Of a stretch of DNA of 26,287 bases, positions 12,960 to 19,541 are shown one piece after another. Source of the DNA: a virus. Under the pieces are notes generated by a model. That model saw nothing but the letters and a program-made list of their open reading frames with translations, had not been told where the DNA came from and did no database searches. The position numbers were made by a program, and so were the translations under genes. Each line of letters starts with the position of its first letter. Within the stretch, counting starts at the first letter, position 1. The stretch is taken from IMG/VR virus record IMGVR_UViG_3300042346_000212, positions 1 to 26,287 of that record; one strand, given 5' to 3'.

Positions 12960-13446
12960 TTCGCCAGCTAAGTTTGCAAATAAAAACAAGCACGCAACAA
13001 TTTCATTTCGGAGAGGTGAAATTAATTGCACTTATCCAGCATGGAAAATTGCGATTTACATGTCGCATGGGTATTGGCCCGACGATGGCGATACTTGCGA
13101 GTATGTCGATGGCAATCTAAACAATTTGAGTTTGAGCAATTTGCGCGTTATCCATTTTGGTGATGACGAAACAACGGTGATGGATTACTGCATTGATAAC
13201 CAGCTTGAGTATCGATATGTGTCATTAAAAATGCGCAAAGAAAAAAGGATCAGAAGAAATATTGGTGGGATGTCTTATTGGTTTTATAAAAAAGAAGACT
13301 TTGCACGCCAGTGTCGAAATTTAAAAAAGATAGATGTTGAACAGGTAAAAAAACCAAGTATTGGCAGACGCAAAAACCAGCACTTTAGAAATTTTTTAAA
13401 AACACACATGATTGTGCCAAAACGGTGGGAGATGACTTTATGTTAA
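12874..13446 (+). CDS. HNH-endonuclease-like protein lacking the catalytic His (190 aa)
   Basis: Residues 8-95 follow the phage HNH_3/AP2-associated homing endonuclease pattern: RYSAKTGNFYRGG (15-27), a beta segment, then the WK-IAIYMSHGYWP block (58-69) and EYVDGNLNNLSLSNLR (76-91). In active members the last block reads DH-x-[ND]G and the earlier one begins with a His. Here DH is EY and the His of the AHRLAW-like block is replaced (PAWKIA). It is therefore probably catalytically dead and may be a domesticated DNA-binding protein. The C-terminus FLKTHMIVPKRWEMTLC resembles the end of the 78-aa protein at 15754. The start is at 12874 or the adjacent ATG. Confidence 0.65.
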   Translation: MMDHKELCKIKEIVRYSAKTGNFYRGGSDSPAKFANKNKHATISFRRGEINCTYPAWKIAIYMSHGYWPDDGDTCEYVDGNLNNLSLSNLRVIHFGDDETTVMDYCIDNQLEYRYVSLKMRKEKRIRRNIGGMSYWFYKKEDFARQCRNLKKIDVEQVKKPSIGRRKNQHFRNFLKTHMIVPKRWEMTLC

Positions 13447-14063
13447 AGATAGATCAAAAAATTGTTGGCTATAAAGTAGTTGATAAAGAAGATGAAAAAG
13501 TGGTATTTGAGATGATACACGAGAATTTTCCTCGACCACCGCATTTAACCGGCACGACTTACAAGATCAAAACGCCACAAAGCGAACACGCTTTGTATAT
13601 CACAATTAACGACATGGTGCTTAACGGTGACGAGCGTCATCCCTACGAGATGTTTATTAACAGTAAGAACATGGATCATTTCCAATGGGTTCTGGCAATG
13701 ACTAGATTGGTGTCCGCAGTGTGGAGAAAAGGTGGTGACAGTACGTTTCTTGTTGAAGAACTCAAGAATGTCTTTGACCCGAAAGGTGGTTACTATAAAA
13801 AAGGTGGTGTGTATATGCCATCGCTGGTGGCAGAGATAGGAACAGTTATCGAGCAGCATCTCAAAAGCATTGGTGTGATTAAAGTTGAAGTGGATGAACA
13901 CATGGAAAAGTTTATCAAAGCAAAGCGTGAAGAAGTAATGGGAAGTGAAGAAACTGGATACCCTGCTAATGCAACTTTATGTAATGAGTGTAATACAAAG
14001 GCGGTGATTGTTATGGATAATTGCCAAGTGTGTTTATGTTGCGCCAGCTCAAAGTGTGGTTAG
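13440..14063 (+). CDS. TSCPD-domain protein, NrdJb-like orphan of class II ribonucleotide reductase
   Basis: A 207-aa protein closely resembling the TSCPD domain found at the C-terminus of vitamin-B12-dependent ribonucleotide reductase, or as the separate NrdJb subunit. It has YITINDMVLNGDERHPYEMF (about 53-72), INSKNMDHFQW (73-83), TRLVSAVWRKGGD (88-100), VFDPKGGYYKKGG (111-123) and PSLVAEIG (127-134). It ends in a Cys cluster (C181, C184, C195, C198, C200, C201, C206) that fits a zinc or redox tail. No catalytic NrdJ subunit is in the window. I took the ATG at 13440, 8 nt after GGGAG; an in-frame ATG at 13425 is possible. It may modify host or phage dNTP synthesis, or be a repurposed domain. 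Confidence 0.82.
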   Translation: MLKIDQKIVGYKVVDKEDEKVVFEMIHENFPRPPHLTGTTYKIKTPQSEHALYITINDMVLNGDERHPYEMFINSKNMDHFQWVLAMTRLVSAVWRKGGDSTFLVEELKNVFDPKGGYYKKGGVYMPSLVAEIGTVIEQHLKSIGVIKVEVDEHMEKFIKAKREEVMGSEETGYPANATLCNECNTKAVIVMDNCQVCLCCASSKCG

Positions 14064-14065
14064 TT

Positions 14066-14221
14066 ATGAATGAGTCACACTTCCTAAAAATCAATGGCGA
14101 AGTATTTGAATGTCAATGCGGAGTTAATTTATTTCATTACGATGCTAACCCACCTACTGGCTGTGAATGGCATATATGCAATGGTTGTGGAACAACTTAC
14201 GAATCGGAGGTTGAGTTATGA
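14066..14221 (+). CDS. Small zinc-ribbon protein (51 aa)
   Basis: I chose the ATG at 14066 just after the TSCPD stop; an upstream frame from 14021 lies inside that gene. It contains CQCG (16-19) and CEWHICNGCG (33-42), two Cys pairs for one zinc. The stop overlaps the next ATG. A nucleic-acid or protein-binding zinc ribbon of unknown role. Confidence 0.6.
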   Translation: MNESHFLKINGEVFECQCGVNLFHYDANPPTGCEWHICNGCGTTYESEVEL

Positions 14222-14532
14222 GTAAAGAAAGAGAGTTGTTAAAAAGAGTGCGAGATACGCTGCGCGAATTAAAAGAAACTCATTATGATTTGTACTGGGA
14301 TATACAAGCTGAACTAGACCTAGCACCACCAAAACGTGAACCTTTGAGTGATGATGAAATTTTTAACATTGGATACAATGCAGGATTCACTCTTGACCAC
14401 GTTAAAGATGATGATGATGATTGTTCCGCCTATGGATTTTTAAACGAGTATGGTTACATTGATAATAATCCATATTTTAAGTTTGTCAGAGCAATAGAAA
14501 AAGCACACGGGGTTGAGGTAGAAAATGAATAA
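14218..14532 (+). CDS. Conserved-type phage protein (104 aa)
   Basis: The N-terminal helix RELLKRVRDTLRELKETHYD is followed by KREPLSDDEIFNIGYNAGF, an acidic stretch DDDDD, and a C-terminal FKFVRAIEKAHGVEVENE. The LSDDEI plus F-x-RAIEKAHG pairing is common in phage hypothetical proteins. The function is unknown. It overlaps the next gene by 8 nt. Confidence 0.7.
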   Translation: MSKERELLKRVRDTLRELKETHYDLYWDIQAELDLAPPKREPLSDDEIFNIGYNAGFTLDHVKDDDDDCSAYGFLNEYGYIDNNPYFKFVRAIEKAHGVEVENE

Positions 14533-14716
14533 AGAAACTATTTACATTGATGCCGTCACTAAGCTCAATGAACAAGATGTTGTTATTCAAGAGCTAATTT
14601 CATTACTTAAAAAAGTTTTATATGCTTGGGCAATGGGATGGTCGGTATCATCACCAGAAGGTAATAAATTATATGCAGAAGCGGCTGATTATTTAAAAGG
14701 ATTGAAAGATGAATAA
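14525..14716 (+). CDS. Hypothetical small protein (63 aa)
   Basis: Begins MNKETIYIDAVTKLNEQDVV, helical through LISLLKKVLYAWAMGW, and ends YAEAADYLKGLKDE. No Cys or clear membrane helix. Overlaps neighbours by 8 nt on both sides, so it belongs to the same translational chain. Its first residues MNKE repeat in the next gene, which may be chance. Confidence 0.6.
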   Translation: MNKETIYIDAVTKLNEQDVVIQELISLLKKVLYAWAMGWSVSSPEGNKLYAEAADYLKGLKDE

Positions 14717-14969
14717 AGAACTAGCACTCCGCACCATAAAACTGCTGTCAGCATTAGAGGCTTACGCTTTTATGATTGAAAAGTTTATGCCAGATTATCT
14801 GCATGACGAGCTTATAACAATTGTGGGTGATTTGGAAAGCATCGCGCTTGATAAGCCAATTGAAAACGATTTTTTAACAGCAAGTAAATACAGCGGAACT
14901 GAATACACCAATCCGCACAAACACAATAATAGCTTATTGCAAAGCGTTGCACTAAAGGAAACAAAATGA
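14709..14969 (+). CDS. Hypothetical helical protein (86 aa)
   Basis: Helices around ELALRTIKLLSALEAYAFMI and YLHDELITIVGDLESIAL, then a polar tail rich in Asn, His and Ser. No Cys. It overlaps the preceding gene by 8 nt. A short frame and the AAGGT site of the dUTPase reading frame follow. Function unknown. Confidence 0.6.
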   Translation: MNKELALRTIKLLSALEAYAFMIEKFMPDYLHDELITIVGDLESIALDKPIENDFLTASKYSGTEYTNPHKHNNSLLQSVALKETK

Positions 14970-14985
14970 ATAAGGTAAGAAAATT

Positions 14986-15561
14986 ATGGGTTTATTAAAT
15001 GAAGATCAACTCAATGACATCATGTCAAATGTCCACGTTTGCGATGAAGATTGGTTTGAAGAATTATTGCGGATGTGGAACGATAGGCAAACAACAAAAC
15101 AAGTTCAAATTGAAGGAAACAAAATGAAAATTGAAATTAAGAAGTTAGACGAAAAAGCAGTTATACCAGAATATGCTACAGAAAAAAGTGCAGCAGTAGA
15201 TTTAAGAGCTAACATCAATAAAGCAATGACTTTGGATCTTAGTGAAACAGTATTGATACCAACAGGACTTGCAATTAACATTTATGATGGTGAAGTTGCT
15301 GCGCTAATATTGCCTAGAAGTGGTCTTGGTCACAGCTATGGAATTAAACTTGGCAATTCTGTTGGATTAATAGATGCAGATTATAATAAAGAATTGTTTG
15401 TATCAATCAAGAATACTGGAACAGGTGTTTATAAAATTAATCCCCAAGATCGTATTGCTCAAATGATGTTTATTCCAATCATTCATGTTGAGTTTGAAGA
15501 AGTTAACGAGTTTTCTTCAGAAACTGATCGGGGTGGCTTCGGGAGTACAGGTAATGATTAG
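14986..15561 (+). CDS. dut: dUTPase with 46-aa in-frame N-terminal extension
   Basis: Hydrolyses dUTP to dUMP and pyrophosphate, keeping uracil out of phage DNA and feeding dTMP synthesis. From the internal ATG at 15124 there are 145 residues, the standard trimeric Dut length, with all five motifs: AVDLRA (24-29 of that count), PRSGLG (64-69), GLIDADYNKEL (81-91), RIAQM (110-114) and RGGFGSTG (136-143). The internal ATG has its own ribosome site (AAGGAAA). Upstream, 46 codons from 14986, with a second site (AAGGTAAG), run in frame without a stop and read as genuine protein (MGLLNEDQLNDIMSN, DEDWFEELLRMW). It may make a long and a short form. The mature start is uncertain, the enzyme is not. 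Confidence 0.95.
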   Translation: MGLLNEDQLNDIMSNVHVCDEDWFEELLRMWNDRQTTKQVQIEGNKMKIEIKKLDEKAVIPEYATEKSAAVDLRANINKAMTLDLSETVLIPTGLAINIYDGEVAALILPRSGLGHSYGIKLGNSVGLIDADYNKELFVSIKNTGTGVYKINPQDRIAQMMFIPIIHVEFEEVNEFSSETDRGGFGSTGND

Positions 15562-15757
15562 TACAACAGCCTATATTTTAATTAGCACTCTAATTTCACA
15601 AGGTAATGTGACACAAAGCACATCAACATTTGCAGACAAAACATCATGCGAATCAGCGGCAGTTAGACAGGACTTTGTTCTTAAATCTATGGGTACTCAC
15701 TTTACTCGCTGGAATTTAACCTGCCACCCTTATGCACTTAGTGGAGAGAAGAAATGA
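15554..15757 (+). CDS. Small exported protein with two Cys (67 aa)
   Basis: The start overlaps the dUTPase end by 8 nt; a longer frame upstream lies inside dut. The N-terminus MISTTAYILISTLISQG is a short hydrophobic segment. SCESAAVRQDF and LTCHP supply two Cys. Its layout resembles the 82-aa protein at 11779. The stop overlaps the next ATG. Probably periplasmic or membrane-anchored; function unknown. Confidence 0.6.
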   Translation: MISTTAYILISTLISQGNVTQSTSTFADKTSCESAAVRQDFVLKSMGTHFTRWNLTCHPYALSGEKK

Positions 15758-15990
15758 AACAATGCACAAAGTGTTTAGAAACGCGCAATGATCTTGAGTT
15801 TTATTCGTATCAAACAATTATGTATAATCGAAAAAATGATAATTTACCGCATGACGTTTGCAAAGATTGCTACAACTTGAAAGCTAAACGAAAAGAATTA
15901 AATTTACCGGTTTCAGAAATCACTAAATTGTCAAAATTGTTTTTAAGCACACATACGTTGATGCCAGCAAAATGGGGGATGACTTTATGA
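15754..15990 (+). CDS. Small zinc-finger protein with HNH-like N-terminus (78 aa)
   Basis: MKQCTKCLETRNDLEFYSYQ and CKDCYNLKAKRKE form the C-x2-C...C-x2-C finger that precedes the catalytic core in many phage HNH endonucleases, but no HNH core follows. The C-terminus FLSTHTLMPAKWGMTL matches the end of the HNH-like protein at 12874 at 9 of 16 positions. It is possibly a remnant or a repurposed finger. It overlaps DUF3310 by 4 nt. Confidence 0.65.
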   Translation: MKQCTKCLETRNDLEFYSYQTIMYNRKNDNLPHDVCKDCYNLKAKRKELNLPVSEITKLSKLFLSTHTLMPAKWGMTL

Positions 15991-16238
15991 CGAATCAAGA
16001 GAAACAGATGTATTTTGGATTCACAGGCGACTCAGTACATGCGCCATTGCATTATAAAGGAGCAGGAATGGAGTGCATAGACGCAATGGCAGCTATGCTT
16101 ACTCATGCAGAGTTTATCGGTTATCTGCGAGGCAATGTGTTCAAATATTTGTGGCGATACAAAGATAAAAATGGCATCGAGGATCTGCGCAAGGCAAATT
16201 GGTATTTGGATCGTTTAATCAAAACAGAAGGTTTTTAA
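15987..16238 (+). CDS. DUF3310 family protein
   Basis: An 83-aa protein with the DUF3310 (SaV-like) block: HAPLHYKGAGMECIDAMAAM (about 19-38), GYLRGNVFKYLWRYKDKNG (46-64) and EDLRKANWYLDRLI. The family is widespread in phages and related to MazG-like nucleotide-metabolism folds in context, but its biochemical role is unsettled. The ATG at 15987 is chosen because a GGGGG site precedes it by 8 nt; an in-frame ATG at 15972 is possible. Its neighbourhood near dUTPase fits a nucleotide or replication role. Confidence 0.88.
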   Translation: MTNQEKQMYFGFTGDSVHAPLHYKGAGMECIDAMAAMLTHAEFIGYLRGNVFKYLWRYKDKNGIEDLRKANWYLDRLIKTEGF

Positions 16239-16396
16239 TGAAGCAATGGAGTGCCAAAGAACATCCCGAAGAAACCATCTTAGCAATGAATAAACAACGA
16301 TGCGCTGAGTATATGGAATTGCTAAAATGGCTTGCTGATAATCCAATGGATCCTGTCAGCGTAAGCAATCTAGTATTAAGCAGGCGAGAGAGATGA
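16238..16396 (+). CDS. Hypothetical small protein (52 aa)
   Basis: Starts at the ATG sharing a base with the DUF3310 stop. MKQWSAKEHPEETILAMNKQ, then CAEYMELLKWLADNPMDPVS and LSRRER. Soluble, helical. Overlaps the next small gene by ATGA. No family recognised. Confidence 0.5.
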   Translation: MKQWSAKEHPEETILAMNKQRCAEYMELLKWLADNPMDPVSVSNLVLSRRER

Positions 16397-16557
16397 AACC
16401 AAAAATTAAAAAGGTAGGCAATCGATGGTTTTGCTATACCGATTTTTCAATAGTTGCTTGTGGTACTACACCAGAGGCGGCATTTAACAAATGGATGGCA
16501 TTAAATGATGGCATGGGAGATTTTGAAAGCATTAGAAGCATTAACAATTCTTGCTAA
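16393..16557 (+). CDS. Hypothetical small protein (54 aa)
   Basis: KPKIKKVGNRWFCYTDFSIV is followed by CGTTPEAAFNKWMAL, the pattern of small phage proteins that read VGG-W-C...G-T-P-x-AA-x-W. The tail GMGDFESIRSINNSC differs and overlaps a second short frame. The function is unknown. Confidence 0.55.
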   Translation: MKPKIKKVGNRWFCYTDFSIVACGTTPEAAFNKWMALNDGMGDFESIRSINNSC

Positions 16558-16576
16558 GATGTTGCGTGATTTGTAA
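16505..16576 (+). CDS. Possible 23-aa peptide overlapping the previous gene
   Basis: A frame of MMAWEILKALEALTILAKML then RDL, an amphipathic helix, read +1 relative to the preceding gene and stopping just before the terminator. There is no strong ribosome site. It is listed because its composition is more protein-like than the tail of the gene it overlaps. A single frameshift could join it to that gene. Confidence 0.2.
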   Translation: MMAWEILKALEALTILAKMLRDL

Positions 16577-16582
16577 ATAAAG

Positions 16583-16608
16583 AAGCCGCTTTTCAGCGGC
16601 TTTTTTTA
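16583..16608 (+). terminator. Rho-independent terminator ending the plus-strand operon
   Basis: AAGCCGC (16583-16589) and GCGGCTT (16596-16602), 6-nt loop, then a run of Ts. The minus-strand gene's stop codon (16606-16608) lies in the T-tract, so the plus and minus arms converge here. On the minus strand a weaker U-rich tail could also serve. Confidence 0.88.
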
Positions 16609-18204
16609 TTCTTCTTCGTCAACATTCTCTGTTGCGTCTTGTGCTTTTTGCAGTTGATACATGTAATTGTTTGCATACAACTGATCAATTCCTGCCTTAT
16701 CTAAAGCCGCTTTATATGCATCTAATCCACCTTTGACATAATTGGATGCTTGACCAGCTTTAATAGCCGCTTCACCCATAAGGCGTGGCGATTGTATTCC
16801 TAAGGTTAAAGGGAGCGTGTAAGGATTTGCGTATGTCAATGCGCTACTAACTGCACCAGATGTGTTAAGTCCTTGCAAACCTCTTGGCATCCAAGATCCT
16901 GCTGCTTGACCAGCTACTTTAGTACGCAAATTTCTTGCGCCAGCATCTTCAAGCTCATCAATTAACTGACTTCTGTAGCCATAATTAGTATATGCATTAT
17001 TGCGCAATGCTTGTTGAAGTTTTCTAAGCGATGTATCCGTTCTTGCTTTAGGTCCAAGCGAAAACGTACCAGTTAATTCATGTAGCAAATCTGATGAATC
17101 AGCGTAGCGTTTCATGGCATTAGCGTATTCTGGTTCTTGGTTTACAATTTGTTGGCGAACTGCTTGATATGCATCGTCTGCAATTGCTTTTGGTGTAGTT
17201 CCAAATTCTGCATTTTCACCAATCTCACCAACGCGACGTTTTAAGAAATCAATACCGCTTGGTGTATGAAAAGGATCTGGATCTTTTGCTCCCCAGTAAT
17301 CAATTTCATTTTGAAGTTTTTCTTGCATTGCGCGTGATAACTCACCACTATGCTCACCTCGGAAATTATATTTATTAAAAATGTCCTGTATATCAGATCT
17401 AAGTGGATCGTAATTGATTGGCGTGACGTTTCCACGCACACCTGCCATGTCTGCTTCATATTGTGCGCCACGCGCTCGTGCAAGATTGTTTACAGCATTT
17501 TTAGCTTCTGTTACGACTTCTTGAAAACGTCCTTCAGGTTCTCTCATGTGTTCGTAGGCTGTTTTTAGCTTTTCACCACCAACTTGACCAGCTTTATAAA
17601 GCTCACGCATCACATCGCTACCAGTCCCAGTCACATTTCCAATAATAGATGATGGAATATTTAACTCAGAAATCTTTTCTGCACCTTTTAATGCTGTTGA
17701 TGTTGGATCAAGTTCACTTACTCTATTGAGTAAAGTTTCAACGCCAGCAGGCACACGACCTTTTGCAAGTAATCGTGTTGGCTGAACAATCGTAGCAAAA
17801 TCAGCCGCCATGCCAAAAGGATCTTCTGCTAATCCTTTTTTGATTCCACGCTCACCACCCCATCTATCATGATAATACTTAATAGCTTCGTTTAACTTTT
17901 CAGGGTTTTTAGCTGTTTCTGGATTGAGCTTATACATCACATCAATGACTTTTTGTGGCAAAAATTTTTGCATGCCAGCATTGCCTAAATCTAGCATTGC
18001 TTGTGCTGTATCAATTGGATGCAATACTGGATCAACGTAACCTGATTTGATTACGTTAATAGCAGATGGAATAGCATGCATTGCAGATTGCATTGGAATT
18101 TCAGACCATTTGGGGATTTTTTCATCAACATCCCAATCTTTTTCCCAAGGTTTTGATTCTGCTTTTGGTTCTTCTACTTGATATTTTTCCCAAGGCTTAG
18201 CCAT
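16606..18204 (-). CDS. Probable internal virion/ejection protein with PWEK motifs (532 aa)
   Basis: Begins MAKPWEKYQ, with a second PWEKDWD at about 19-25. Such PWE-type motifs recur at the N-termini of podovirus internal virion proteins. The body is largely helical and charged (GERGIKKGLAEDP..., NNLARARGAQYEADMAGVRG), with a C-terminal segment LTYANPYTLPLTLG and an acidic tail ENVDEEE. No enzymatic motif seen. It is the last of a chain with TAATG stop-start overlaps behind the 445-aa and 1981-aa proteins, like the gp14-gp15-gp16 cluster of T7-type phages. The assignment as an ejected protein is inference from position and composition. Confidence 0.55.
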   Translation of the reverse strand: MAKPWEKYQVEEPKAESKPWEKDWDVDEKIPKWSEIPMQSAMHAIPSAINVIKSGYVDPVLHPIDTAQAMLDLGNAGMQKFLPQKVIDVMYKLNPETAKNPEKLNEAIKYYHDRWGGERGIKKGLAEDPFGMAADFATIVQPTRLLAKGRVPAGVETLLNRVSELDPTSTALKGAEKISELNIPSSIIGNVTGTGSDVMRELYKAGQVGGEKLKTAYEHMREPEGRFQEVVTEAKNAVNNLARARGAQYEADMAGVRGNVTPINYDPLRSDIQDIFNKYNFRGEHSGELSRAMQEKLQNEIDYWGAKDPDPFHTPSGIDFLKRRVGEIGENAEFGTTPKAIADDAYQAVRQQIVNQEPEYANAMKRYADSSDLLHELTGTFSLGPKARTDTSLRKLQQALRNNAYTNYGYRSQLIDELEDAGARNLRTKVAGQAAGSWMPRGLQGLNTSGAVSSALTYANPYTLPLTLGIQSPRLMGEAAIKAGQASNYVKGGLDAYKAALDKAGIDQLYANNYMYQLQKAQDATENVDEEE

Positions 18205-19541
18205 TATTGCGCTCTCCAGTTTTTCTCATCAGCAGGATCACCGCCTAAAAATACATGATTGTCTTCAACATCACCAGGTTTTGGTATTTTAATTTTACTT
18301 TTTTCTGGTTGTTTTGCATAATCAATTTTTGGTATTAAACGATCTGGATGTTTTTCAATAACTGGTGCATGTTCACGCTGATATTGACTAGATAATTTAT
18401 TGTTATACATTACCATTCTATCAGCAAGTTTACGCAACTCATTCTTTGTGCCTTTTTCACCAAGTTTTCTTGGATCAATAGCTGCAAATTGTTTTTCAAG
18501 CATTGGCCATTCTCTTTCTGTTAATGAGCCAATAGATCCAGTAGCTGACGCATTTGCTTTTGCAATCTCACCTATTTTACCTTTTATTCCTTCATACAAA
18601 TTAAGCGCACTTGCCGTTTCAGATTCTGGTGCAGTTGGTAATAACGCATTGTATCCAGTCATTCCAGACAAGCCTTTATGTTTTGACAATGCCTCAACAT
18701 CCGCTTTTAATGCATTATTTTTGATAATAGAATCTTCAACAAACTGCATATCTTTTGTAGCGTCTTTAATTTGTTTTTGTTCTGCCGCTGCATTAGCCGC
18801 TGGTCCCATTCCTAATGCTTGTGATTTCGTCACATATTCTACAACACCAGTTTCTGGATTTGTTACCGCTATTGGTGTTTCTTGTTGCTCTGGATGATAA
18901 GGAGTTTGTCCTATTGCGCTTGCACCTTCAACATATTGTGGTCCATTTGGCCCCATCACTTCTTTTAATGATGGTTGTGGTGGATTGCGTGTGCTTGTTA
19001 AATATTCACGCATTCTTGCCGCTTTTTCTGGCGATGCACCTGCTATTGCATCTGCAAATAATTCAGCTTGAGATTTTTTTGGAGCAACATTATAACGCGC
19101 AAGCATCGACCCTAAACTTTTCTCGTCTGCGCCATACAGCTCTGCGATGGCTTGACGTGATGACAACTGCTTTGCAATGTTCTCATTGTGTTGCTTACGC
19201 TCTGACGCACGACTTTCTGCCATCGCATTAGCAACATTCATTAATGGCTCACCAAAACCTCTTGTTGTTGATGGTGCGGCAAGAGCCGCTGCCAGCTTGA
19301 AGTACATCTCTGACTTGTCTTCAGGATGCTGATTGATTAAGTTTTTCTCAAGTGCATCACGAAGTAATGCACGTTGCGCCTCAGCAGTTTTGCGTGCTTC
19401 ACTATATTGAGCGAACAATTGTTTTTGCATGTCTGGATTAAGTGAATAATTTGATGCCAAATCTTGAATCGTCGGCTGTTTATCCTCCATGTCGATGTCG
19501 TTGACACCATAGTTTTCTGCTAAATCTTCAATATTTGCCAT
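18204..19541 (-). CDS. Probable virion protein with N-terminal DLAxxY repeats (445 aa)
   Basis: The N-terminus contains IEDLAENYGV (4-13) and IQDLASNYSL (25-34), a short motif that recurs several times in the adjacent giant protein. The middle is an alpha-helical region with LLRDALEKNLINQHPEDK and many Ala, Lys and Glu. The C-terminal half includes GSIGSLTEREWPMLEKQFAA, a block seen in phage structural proteins. It has no Cys and no enzyme motif. Starts 1 nt inside the giant gene's stop (TAATG) and ends likewise on the 532-aa gene. The shared motif suggests that it binds the same partner as the giant, or the giant itself. Confidence 0.6.
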   Translation of the reverse strand: MANIEDLAENYGVNDIDMEDKQPTIQDLASNYSLNPDMQKQLFAQYSEARKTAEAQRALLRDALEKNLINQHPEDKSEMYFKLAAALAAPSTTRGFGEPLMNVANAMAESRASERKQHNENIAKQLSSRQAIAELYGADEKSLGSMLARYNVAPKKSQAELFADAIAGASPEKAARMREYLTSTRNPPQPSLKEVMGPNGPQYVEGASAIGQTPYHPEQQETPIAVTNPETGVVEYVTKSQALGMGPAANAAAEQKQIKDATKDMQFVEDSIIKNNALKADVEALSKHKGLSGMTGYNALLPTAPESETASALNLYEGIKGKIGEIAKANASATGSIGSLTEREWPMLEKQFAAIDPRKLGEKGTKNELRKLADRMVMYNNKLSSQYQREHAPVIEKHPDRLIPKIDYAKQPEKSKIKIPKPGDVEDNHVFLGGDPADEKNWRAQ

